64,000 nt of DNA from Streptomyces yatensis. GTDB taxonomy: Bacteria; Actinomycetota; Actinomycetes; Streptomycetales; Streptomycetaceae. Positions 8,473 through 15,722 of the stretch are shown one piece after another. The position numbers and the translations under genes are program-made. How positions within the stretch are numbered: position 1 is the first letter of the stretch; each line of letters opens with the position of its first letter. The stretch spans positions 6,758,001-6,822,000 of the forward strand of contig NZ_CP072941.1 of the NCBI RefSeq assembly GCF_018069625.1, given 5' to 3'. A model generated the notes under the pieces. The model saw only the letters and a list, made by a program, of their open reading frames with translations, had not been told where the DNA came from and ran no database searches.

Positions 8473-9801
8473 TCAGTTCTGTGCCTGGAGATTGTCGGCG
8501 TCTATCTCGTCATCGAGTTTCCGTAGCCCCGCGTCCAGATCGTGCACCTTGCCCGCCTCGACGCCGTAGGAGAAGTCCTGCAGCGAGGTGACGTACTGAC
8601 CGCCGTTGATCGAGGGCGGCAGGGCGGTGCTGTAGCGGTTCTGCGCGATATCGAGGAAGGCCCGGAAAGTGGGATCCGAGTCCAGTTTCGGGGAGGTGAG
8701 CGCCGCCTTGGTGGACGGCACATTGTGAATGGCGTTGGCGAAGGCGACCACCTGGTCGGTGTCGGCGGTCAGGAACTTCACCAGCTCCCAGGCGGCGTTC
8801 TGATGGGTGCTGGAGTGCGCGATGCCGACCACGGTGCCGGTGAGATAGCCGCGGCCGTAGGTTTCGGGCCGGTCGTCGGGCACCGGCAGCGGAGCGGTGT
8901 CCCACTTGAACTTCGCGCCCTTCATGAAGAGCCCGCGCCATTCGCCGTCCATGTGCATGGCGAGCTTTCCGGTGAGAAAGGCGTTCTGGGACGACATCTC
9001 ATCGCCGAAGGAGGTGCGGAACGTCTCCAGCGGGCCGTAGCCGCCCTGGCCGCGGATCAGCTCCCGGGTGGTGGCGTAGAACTCTTTGGACGCCTTCTCC
9101 TTCGCCAGCCGCGCCTTGCCGTCCTTGCCGAAATAGGACGGGCCCCACTGGGCGAAGAGCCGGTCCGGACTGTTCTGGTAGAGCCGGAAATTGGGCATGA
9201 AGCCGACCCGCTGATAGCCGCCGCTCTTGGTGCGCTTGGTCAGCTTGACGGCGTCGCGCCGCAGCTCCGACATGGTGCGCGGTGGCCGCTTGATGCCCGC
9301 TTCCGCGAAGGCGTCCTTGTTGTAGTACATGCCGTACGCGTCGGCGAGCAGCGGGAGGGCGCACTGGTCGCCCTCGTAACTCGTGTAGTCGAGCAGCGTT
9401 TTCGGGAAGACCTTGGTCTTGTCCAGCCCGGTCTTCCGCATGAACGGATTGAGCTCCACCCACATCCCGGACGAGCAGTACTGCCCCACATTGTTGGTGG
9501 TGAAGGAGGAGACCACATCGGGGGCATCGCTTCCGCCCGCCCGCAGCGCCTGGTTCACGGTGGCGTCGGTGACGTTCCCGGTCGCCTTCACCTTGATATT
9601 GGGGTGGAGTTTCTCGAACCGGGCGATGCTGGCATCGATCGCCTTGACCTCGCTCTTCTCCGACCAGCCGTGCCAGAACTTCAGCGTGACGGGTTTGGTC
9701 GGATCATCCTCGGCGCTGCCGGTGCTGGGATTGGCGCAGCCCGTCAGGAGGAGGGCGCCGGCGCTCAGCACCGACGCGAGAGCGGCCAGTTTTCGTGGCA
9801 T
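8473..9801 (-). CDS. csnE: CsnE: lipoprotein sugar-binding protein of the chitosan-oligosaccharide importer
   Basis: A 442-residue extracellular solute-binding protein of SBP family 1. The signal peptide ends in the lipobox LLTGC, so Cys22 should be lipidated and the protein tethered to the outer face of the membrane. The mature N-terminus TLKFWHGWSE is typical of CUT1 sugar binders. A good AAGGAAG site precedes the ATG. A 131-bp gap separates it from csnR; the gap contains an 11-bp direct repeat (GAGGAAGTACG, twice) but no copy of the operator found before csnR. Confidence 0.9.
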   Translation of the reverse strand: MPRKLAALASVLSAGALLLTGCANPSTGSAEDDPTKPVTLKFWHGWSEKSEVKAIDASIARFEKLHPNIKVKATGNVTDATVNQALRAGGSDAPDVVSSFTTNNVGQYCSSGMWVELNPFMRKTGLDKTKVFPKTLLDYTSYEGDQCALPLLADAYGMYYNKDAFAEAGIKRPPRTMSELRRDAVKLTKRTKSGGYQRVGFMPNFRLYQNSPDRLFAQWGPSYFGKDGKARLAKEKASKEFYATTRELIRGQGGYGPLETFRTSFGDEMSSQNAFLTGKLAMHMDGEWRGLFMKGAKFKWDTAPLPVPDDRPETYGRGYLTGTVVGIAHSSTHQNAAWELVKFLTADTDQVVAFANAIHNVPSTKAALTSPKLDSDPTFRAFLDIAQNRYSTALPPSINGGQYVTSLQDFSYGVEAGKVHDLDAGLRKLDDEIDADNLQAQN

Positions 9802-9932
9802 GGGGGACTTCCTTTACTGCGGTACGGGGGGACGGCAGGGGGAAGCGGCGGTGCGGGCGCCGGATGATGAACGGGGAAGTTACGGGGAGGAGGAAGTACG
9901 AGGAGGAAGTACGGGGAGAGCGGGGCGGTGGA

Positions 9933-11168
9933 TCAGGCGTCGAATCGGGCGGTGTCGAAAACCGTCTGACGGGCATCGGCGACCGCCGTCCGCAGCGCGC
10001 CGATGAGAATCGGATCCCCCTCGAGCTCACTGATCCGCAACTGCGGGCGGGGCAGTGCGAGACCGGTCATCTCCGCCTCGACCAGCTGACGCAGGCGCTC
10101 CCCGCCGGCCTGGGCGACCTCACCCGAAAGGACGACCAGCTCCGGGTCGACCACGGCGACGACGGAGGCCAGCCCCGTGGCCAGCCGACGGGCCAGCTCG
10201 GTCAGCACCTCGTCGCCCGCGCCCGGGGTGCGCAGCGCGGCGGCGAGCGCCTTGGTGGCCGTGGGCGCGTCGATCCCGTGGCCGCGGGCCAGCTCCACGA
10301 CGGCGGGCGAGCCGACCAGCATCTGGAACCCCCCGCCCCCGTCCGGCCGGGCGGCGGCGTCCGGTCCGCCCCGGGCCAGCGGGGCGCCCGGCAGCGGCAT
10401 ATAGCCGATCTCGCCGGCCCCGCCGGTGGCGCCGCGCAGCAGGGTGCCGCCGAGCACGATGGCCGCGCCGACCCCCTCATCGGCCCAGACCAGCGCGAAG
10501 TCGTCGAAATCCTGGGCGGTGCCGTGGTGCTGTTCGGCGATGGCGGCGAGATTGACGTCGTTCTCGATGACGATCGGGGTGTGCAGCACCTGGGCCAGCT
10601 CGTCCCGCAGGGTGCGGGACTGCCAGCCGGGCAGATGCGGGGCGTAGCGCAGCTTCCCGGTGCGCGGGTCGAGCGCGCCGGGGGTGCCGATCACGGTGGA
10701 GTGCAGATCGTCGCGGCCGAGCCCGGCGGCGGCCAGCGCGCCGTCCACCGCCTCGGCGACCAGCTCTCCGGTCCGGTTGGTCAGGCTCTCGTCGGTCGCC
10801 GGGGCCGTCACCCGGTGCTCACCGGCCACCTGGCCGGTGATGTCGGCGACGGCGGCGGTGATGCCCTCCTGGTCGACGGCGAGCGCGGCCACATGGGCGG
10901 CGGCCGGATCGATCTCGTACAGCTGCGCGTTGGGCCCCGGCCGTCCGGTGACGTTCCCGGTCGTGCGGACCAGGCCGACGGACTCCAGGCGGGTCAGCAG
11001 CTGGGAGGCGGTGGGCTTGGACAGCCCGGTCAGCTCCCCGAGCCGGGTCCGGGTGAGCGGCCCGTGCGCGGCCAGCAGCTCCAGCGCGGCGCGGTCGTTC
11101 ATGGCGCGGAGGACGCGGGGAGTCCCGGGCGTGCCGCCCTGCGTGCTGCTGCCGGGTGGTGCGGCCAT
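9933..11168 (-). CDS. csnR: CsnR: ROK-family transcriptional repressor
   Basis: A 411-residue regulator: winged-helix domain at about 20-85 (TRTRLGELTGLSKPTASQLL as the HTH), then a ROK sugar-kinase-like domain with the VIENDVNLAAIAE and GVGAAIVLGG segments. The protein has no cysteine, so the CxCGxxGC zinc motif of typical ROK proteins is absent. In S. lividans and S. coelicolor CsnR represses the chitosanase gene and its own csnR-K operon until chitosan oligomers arrive. The ATG is followed directly by MAAPPG and preceded by a weak GGGGG site. A near-perfect palindrome lies 24 bp upstream, implying autoregulation. Confidence 0.88.
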   Translation of the reverse strand: MAAPPGSSTQGGTPGTPRVLRAMNDRAALELLAAHGPLTRTRLGELTGLSKPTASQLLTRLESVGLVRTTGNVTGRPGPNAQLYEIDPAAAHVAALAVDQEGITAAVADITGQVAGEHRVTAPATDESLTNRTGELVAEAVDGALAAAGLGRDDLHSTVIGTPGALDPRTGKLRYAPHLPGWQSRTLRDELAQVLHTPIVIENDVNLAAIAEQHHGTAQDFDDFALVWADEGVGAAIVLGGTLLRGATGGAGEIGYMPLPGAPLARGGPDAAARPDGGGGFQMLVGSPAVVELARGHGIDAPTATKALAAALRTPGAGDEVLTELARRLATGLASVVAVVDPELVVLSGEVAQAGGERLRQLVEAEMTGLALPRPQLRISELEGDPILIGALRTAVADARQTVFDTARFDA

Positions 11169-11191
11169 GTGCTGCCCCCGTCCTCACTCTG

Positions 11192-11208
11192 TTAAGAAAG
11201 TTTCCTAT
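11192..11208 (-). promoter_or_regulatory. CsnR (ROK) operator in front of csnR
   Basis: The site TTAAGAAAGTTTCCTAT contains the 15-bp palindrome TAAGAAAGTTTCCTA, broken only at the centre and one symmetric pair. It matches the GGAAA-GTTTCC core I know for Streptomyces ROK regulators such as CsnR. It sits between the csnR start and a TTGCTG -35-like hexamer on the minus strand (positions 11216-11221), so binding would block csnR-K transcription. It might also affect the divergent protease gene. Confidence 0.75.
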
Positions 11209-11406
11209 TGATGAACAGCAAGCTAGGGGGCGGACCGGGGTGGCGTCAATGGGTCATGGGTGGGCTTTCCTTGGCGGGTTCTTGGCGAAGAGATGGATCT
11301 CGCATGTACCTGGCATGGACAAGTCACCGTAAGAGTGGCCTCCGGTGGGGTGGCTGTGATCGTCGGCCCCCACCGGAATGCGACTACTCGTATCGCAGGG
11401 GGTTTG

Positions 11407-13389
11407 GTGAGATCTTCTTCCCGGAAGCGCGCGGCCCGTTCCAGACAGCGCACGGCCTTGGGGCTGGCGGCGGCGCTGCCGTTGGTGGCCGGTGCGCTGG
11501 CACTGGGCATACCCACGGCCCAGGCCGACTCCACACCGCAAGGCCGTGACACCCTGAACGGCACCAAGCCCACCTGGGCGACGGTGCGTTCGGACCGCGG
11601 CGCCACCGATGACGGTAATAAGGTCACCGCCCGCGTCTACCTCGCCGGACGGGACGCCAAGGGGCTGGCCGACTACGCGAAGGCCGTGTCCGACCCGTCC
11701 TCGCCGGACTACGGCAGGTATCTCTCGGCCCGGCAGACCCAGGCACGTTTCGGAGCGACACGGCAACAGAAGGACGCCGTGACCGCCTGGTTGAAGGGCG
11801 CAGGGCTCGACGTCACCGGCGCCAACCAGCACTATCTGTCCGTCACCGGCGAAGTCGCGGCCGCCGAGCGGGCGTTCGGCACCCAGCTGCACAACTACAC
11901 CAAGGGCGGCAAGGTCTACCGGGCGCCGTCGAACGCGGCCACCGTGCCCGCCTCGCTCCACGGCGCCGTGCTGACCGTCGTCGGTCTGGACAACGCGCCC
12001 AAGCGGGCCAAGCACGACGAGACCCTCCCGCCCCCCGGTCCGGTCTTCAAGAACGCCGGGCCGTTCTCCACCTTCTACGGCTCCCGGACCGACCGGAGCC
12101 TGCCGTCGGCGTACGGCGCCAAGCAGCCGTACGCGATCAAGGGGTACACCGGCAAGCAGCTGCGCGCCGCCTACGGCGCCAAGAGCCGCAACACCGGTAA
12201 GGGCGTCACCGTCGCCATCACCGACGCCTTCGCCTCGCCGACCATCGCCGCGGACGCCGCCAAGTACGCCCAGCGCAACGGCGACCCGGCCTACCGCAAG
12301 GGCCAGCTGACGCAGGTGCTGCCGGCCGACTACCGGTACACCGAGGAGTGCGACGCGGGCGGCTGGTACGGCGAGGAGACCCTCGACGTCGAGGCGGTGC
12401 ACGCGGTGGCCCCCGCGTCCGACATCGTCTACGTCGGCGGAGCCTCCTGCACCGACGACGATCTGCTCGACTCGCTCGCCAAGGTCGTCGACAACCGGCT
12501 GGCCGACATCGTCTCCAACTCCTGGGGCGATGTGGAGGCCAACGAGACGCCGGACGTGGCCGCCGCCTACGACCAGATCTTCCAGCAGGGCGCGGTCGAG
12601 GGCATCGGCTTCTACTTCTCCTCCGGTGACAACGGCGACAACGTGGCGTCCACCGGCACCAAGCAGGTCGACACCCCGGCCAACTCGGCGTGGGTGACGG
12701 CGGTCGGCGGTACCTCCCTGGCCGTCGGCAAGGGCGACACGTACCAGTGGGAGACCGGCTGGGGCACCACCAAGGCCACCCTCTCGGCCGACGGCACCAA
12801 CTGGGAGGCGCTGCCCGGCGGATACACCTCCGGCGCCGGCGGCGGCACCAGCAAGACCGTCGCCCAGCCCTTCTACCAGCGCGGAGTGGTCCCGGACTCG
12901 CTCGCCCTGGCAGGCGGCGGCACGACCAAGCAGCGGGTGACCCCGGACGTCGCGGCCGTGGCCGATCCCAACACCGGCTTCCTGGTCGGCCAGACGCAGA
13001 CCTTCCCGGACGGATCGCTCCAGTACGGCGAGTACCGCATCGGCGGCACCTCGCTGGCCGCGCCCGTGATCGCCGGTGTCCAGGCGCTCGCCCAGCAGGC
13101 CCGCGGCGGCCAGCCGATCGGCTTCGCCAACCCGTCGCTCTACGACCGGTACGGCACCGCCTCGTACCACGATGTGACCGACCACCCGCTGGGCGCCGGT
13201 GTCTCGCTGGGCGTGGTCCGGGTCGACTACGTCAACAGCCACGACGACTCCGACGGGCTGGTGACCTCGCTGCGCAGCCTCGGCCGGGACAGCTCGCTGC
13301 ACGCGGTCGTCGGCTACGACGATGTGACCGGCGTGGGCACCCCCGCGGCCGGCTACCTCACCTCGTTCGGCGGCCACCACCGCCGCTGA
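11407..13389 (+). CDS. Secreted sedolisin-family (S53) serine-carboxyl peptidase
   Basis: A 660-residue secreted pre-pro-peptidase. A basic start is followed by a hydrophobic signal ending near TAQA (residue ~40), a pro-domain to about residue 215 (Pro-kumamolisin type), then the S53 catalytic domain. Catalytic residues are visible: Glu323 and Asp327 in GEETLDVE, Asp408 in SSGDNGD, and Ser549 in IGGTSLAAP. A DDVTGVG calcium site lies near the C-terminus. Such enzymes digest proteins outside the cell, usually at acid pH. GTG was chosen because an AGGGGG site precedes it and the signal begins there; a GTG 147 bp upstream would add a non-signal-like extension. It is divergent from csnR. Confidence 0.92.
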   Translation: MRSSSRKRAARSRQRTALGLAAALPLVAGALALGIPTAQADSTPQGRDTLNGTKPTWATVRSDRGATDDGNKVTARVYLAGRDAKGLADYAKAVSDPSSPDYGRYLSARQTQARFGATRQQKDAVTAWLKGAGLDVTGANQHYLSVTGEVAAAERAFGTQLHNYTKGGKVYRAPSNAATVPASLHGAVLTVVGLDNAPKRAKHDETLPPPGPVFKNAGPFSTFYGSRTDRSLPSAYGAKQPYAIKGYTGKQLRAAYGAKSRNTGKGVTVAITDAFASPTIAADAAKYAQRNGDPAYRKGQLTQVLPADYRYTEECDAGGWYGEETLDVEAVHAVAPASDIVYVGGASCTDDDLLDSLAKVVDNRLADIVSNSWGDVEANETPDVAAAYDQIFQQGAVEGIGFYFSSGDNGDNVASTGTKQVDTPANSAWVTAVGGTSLAVGKGDTYQWETGWGTTKATLSADGTNWEALPGGYTSGAGGGTSKTVAQPFYQRGVVPDSLALAGGGTTKQRVTPDVAAVADPNTGFLVGQTQTFPDGSLQYGEYRIGGTSLAAPVIAGVQALAQQARGGQPIGFANPSLYDRYGTASYHDVTDHPLGAGVSLGVVRVDYVNSHDDSDGLVTSLRSLGRDSSLHAVVGYDDVTGVGTPAAGYLTSFGGHHRR

Positions 13390-13422
13390 GCGGGCGCTGA
13401 GCTCCTTACGGTTGCCATGGGG

Positions 13423-13447
13423 CTCCCGTCCCTTCCTGGGGCGGGAG
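13423..13447. terminator. Hairpin terminator after the S53 protease
   Basis: CTCCCGTCCC and GGGGCGGGAG form a 10-bp stem (one G-T pair) with a 5-base loop, 34 bp after the stop codon. No T-run follows, as is usual in Streptomyces. It lies between convergent genes and may serve both. Confidence 0.6.
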
Positions 13448-13470
13448 ACCTGCCATGTCCGCCGGGCTCA

Positions 13471-13516
13471 CTTCCGCGTGGGCGGCGCGCTTACTTCCGC
13501 GTGGGCGGCGCGCTTA
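13471..13516. repeat. 23-bp tandem duplication at the 3' end of the MscS gene
   Basis: Two exact 23-bp copies (13471-13493, 13494-13516) beginning CTTCCGCGTGGG are followed by a diverged third copy from 13517 that is the real last codons of the channel gene. The stop codon (13514-13516) sits at the edge of the second copy, so the gene end has been duplicated outward. Confidence 0.8.
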
Positions 13517-14614
13517 CTTCTGCGCGGGCGGCGGCACCGTCGCGGAGGGGGCGGCGGCTGGACCGGCGGGGGCGGAGAGCGGGCTGGCCGCCGTGGACTG
13601 CGGTGACTCCGGGTTGGCCAGCGCCGACGGCGCCGCCGTGGCGGCCGACGGATCGACGGCCTCGGTCTGCAGCTCCGGGTCCAGGGGCCGGCCGACGAGC
13701 TGAATGCCCGCCTCGTTCAGCGCCTTCTTGATCCGCCAGCGCAGCTCCCGCTCGACACCGAGCGACTTGCCGGGCATGGTCCGCGCCGACACCCGGACGA
13801 TCATCGAGTCCAGATACACCGCGTCGAGCCCCAGGACCTCGATCGGCTCCCACAGCCGCTCGTTCCACGGCTCGTCCTTGGCCATGTCCACACCGACCTG
13901 CGTGATCACGGAGCGGACGTGGTCCAGATCCTCCTCGGCCCGGACCTGGACGTCGAGCGCGGCCGTCGCCCAGCCCTGGCTGAGGTTGCCGATCCGCTTG
14001 ACCTCGCCGTTGCGCACGTACCAGATCTCGCCGTTGTCCCCGCGCAGCTTGGTGACGCGCAGCCCGACCTCGATCACCTCGCCCGAGGCCACCCCGGCGT
14101 CGACCGTGTCGCCGACCCCGTACTGGTCCTCGAGGATCATGAAGACACCGGAGAGGAAGTCGGTGACAAGATTGCGGGCGCCGAAACCGATCGCCACACC
14201 CGCGACCCCGGCACTGGCCAGCAGTGGCGCCAGATTGATCTGCAGCGCGGAGAGGATCATCAGCGCCGCGGTGCCCATGATCATGAACGAGGCGACGGAG
14301 CGCAGCACCGAGCCGATCGCCGCGGAACGCTGGCGCCGTCGCTCCACATTGACCAGCAGCCCGCCGAGCGCGGTGCCGTCGACGGCCTGGGCCGTGCGGT
14401 TCATCCGCTCTATCAGCTTGGTGATCGCCCGCCGGATGACGGACCGGAGCACGAAGGCGATGATCAGGATCAGGGCTATGCGCAGGCCGATGCCGAGCCA
14501 GGTGGACCAGTTCTCCTCCACCCAGCCCGCGGCGTTCGTGGCGCTCCTATGCGCATCGTCGAGAGTCGTGGGACGAGGCGTCGAGTCTGCGGCCAGAGCA
14601 GCGGACCAGAACAC
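13514..14614 (-). CDS. MscS-family mechanosensitive ion channel
   Basis: A 366-residue small-conductance mechanosensitive channel that releases solutes on osmotic downshock. It has an N-terminal hydrophobic stretch, a helix at about 35-60, two more at about 95-140, and the pore helix with the Ala/Gly pattern LLASAGVAGVAIGFGARNLV. The MscS beta domain follows (FMILEDQYGVGDTV). The C-terminal 55 residues are Ala/Pro-rich. The GTG start follows a GAAGGG site; another GTG 33 bp upstream is possible. The last codons are part of a 23-bp tandem repeat that continues past the stop. Confidence 0.9.
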   Translation of the reverse strand: MFWSAALAADSTPRPTTLDDAHRSATNAAGWVEENWSTWLGIGLRIALILIIAFVLRSVIRRAITKLIERMNRTAQAVDGTALGGLLVNVERRRQRSAAIGSVLRSVASFMIMGTAALMILSALQINLAPLLASAGVAGVAIGFGARNLVTDFLSGVFMILEDQYGVGDTVDAGVASGEVIEVGLRVTKLRGDNGEIWYVRNGEVKRIGNLSQGWATAALDVQVRAEEDLDHVRSVITQVGVDMAKDEPWNERLWEPIEVLGLDAVYLDSMIVRVSARTMPGKSLGVERELRWRIKKALNEAGIQLVGRPLDPELQTEAVDPSAATAAPSALANPESPQSTAASPLSAPAGPAAAPSATVPPPAQK

Positions 14615-15065
14615 AGCAGAAACCCTTCGTATGCGACATGCCCGCACGGATCACCCGCGCGCGGAACCTCTCACACAGTAGCCGGGCGCGAGACGCGCCG
14701 TTCCTGTGTTCGAGAGCGCGCGAGCGTGCTCAGGGGGCGCGTATGAGCGGGGCCGGAGGCCGCAATTCCACCTTCTGCCCCGGCCGGGAGGGTGCGGCGA
14801 CACCGGCGGGCAGGGGCCGTGATTCTTGCCACTCCGCAGTGGTGTCCCGCCGCCCGCGCCCCGTGAGCGAGGCCGCCGTAAGGCCGTCGGGACGGTGGTC
14901 ACGCGGCCGCCGCCCCTACCGCGCGCGGGCGGTATACGCGCGGTACGCGGAAATGCCTCTCAACCGTTAACCCGGTGATAGTGGCGTTCCGGCCAGGGTT
15001 CAGGGGAAACTGGGGGAGATCGTCCCGGCGCGAGCCACGCGCCGCCGGCGTACAAGGAGGCCCCC
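14615..15065. other. Intergenic region between divergent mscS-type and HNH genes
   Basis: 451 bp without a credible gene. It must hold promoters for both flanking genes, but I found no convincing -35/-10 pair. One copy of the CCGTAAGG octamer lies at 14876. A GC-rich alternating CG stretch is near 14920-14950. Confidence 0.5.
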
Positions 15066-15602
15066 GTGCCGCATGTCCTGGTCCTCAACGCGTCGTACGA
15101 GCCCCTCGGCGTCGTACCGCTCCGCCGCGCGCTCGTACTCGTCCTCAACGACAAGGCCATCAGCCTTGAGGACTCAGGCGCCCTGATGCACAGCGCGACC
15201 CGCGCGATCCCCGCACCCAGCGTCGTCCGGCTGAAGCGCTTTGTGAGGGTGCCCTTTCGCGGCCCCGTCCCGCTCACCCGCCGCGCGCTGTTCGCCCGCG
15301 ACGGCGGTCGATGCGCGTACTGCGGTGGCGTCGCAACCAGCGTCGATCACGTCATCCCGCGCAGCCGTGGCGGGCAGCACACCTGGGAAAACGTGGTCGC
15401 CGCGTGCCGTCGCTGCAATCACGTCAAAGCAGACCGCCATGTCGCCGAGATCGGCTGGCGGCTGCGCCATCAACCCGCGCCGCCTTCGGGGCTCGCGTGG
15501 CGGATCATCGGCACGGGGCATAGGGACCCGCGCTGGCTGCCATACCTGCAGGCATACGGCGCGGAAGACGCCATGGCCCGGATCGACGGCAAATCTGCCT
15601 GA
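15066..15602 (+). CDS. HNH endonuclease family protein
   Basis: A 178-residue protein with a C-terminal HNH (beta-beta-alpha metal) nuclease domain: Cys83 and Cys86 in RCAYCGG, then SVDHVIPRSRGG with the catalytic Asp-His pair, then AACRRCNHVKAD with the second zinc-binding CxxC. The first 75 residues (VLNASYEPLGVVPLRRAL) are conserved in the stand-alone actinobacterial/cyanobacterial HNH proteins of this type. The GTG start has a strong AAGGAGG site. There are no phage or restriction genes nearby, so this is probably a chromosomal core gene. Its substrate is unknown. Confidence 0.88.
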   Translation: MPHVLVLNASYEPLGVVPLRRALVLVLNDKAISLEDSGALMHSATRAIPAPSVVRLKRFVRVPFRGPVPLTRRALFARDGGRCAYCGGVATSVDHVIPRSRGGQHTWENVVAACRRCNHVKADRHVAEIGWRLRHQPAPPSGLAWRIIGTGHRDPRWLPYLQAYGAEDAMARIDGKSA

Positions 15603-15665
15603 GACCCGGGTCATGTTTTTTGACGACTCGATCCGCCCCTGGCCGGCAGGGCCCAGGGGCCGGAA

Positions 15666-15696
15666 GCTCCCGGTGCCCGGCCGGACACCGGGGAGC
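15666..15696. terminator. Bidirectional hairpin between HNH and GH84 genes
   Basis: GCTCCCGGTG pairs with CACCGGGGAGC (one bulged G) across a 10-base loop, midway between two converging genes. It probably terminates both. Confidence 0.6.
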
Positions 15697-15722
15697 CGAA
15701 GCGGAGAGGGCCTGAGCGGGTC

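Noticed and set aside
11260..11406. Upstream GTG start for the S53 protease adding 49 residues
   Set aside because: The extension is not signal-like and would precede a complete signal peptide; the later GTG has a proper RBS.
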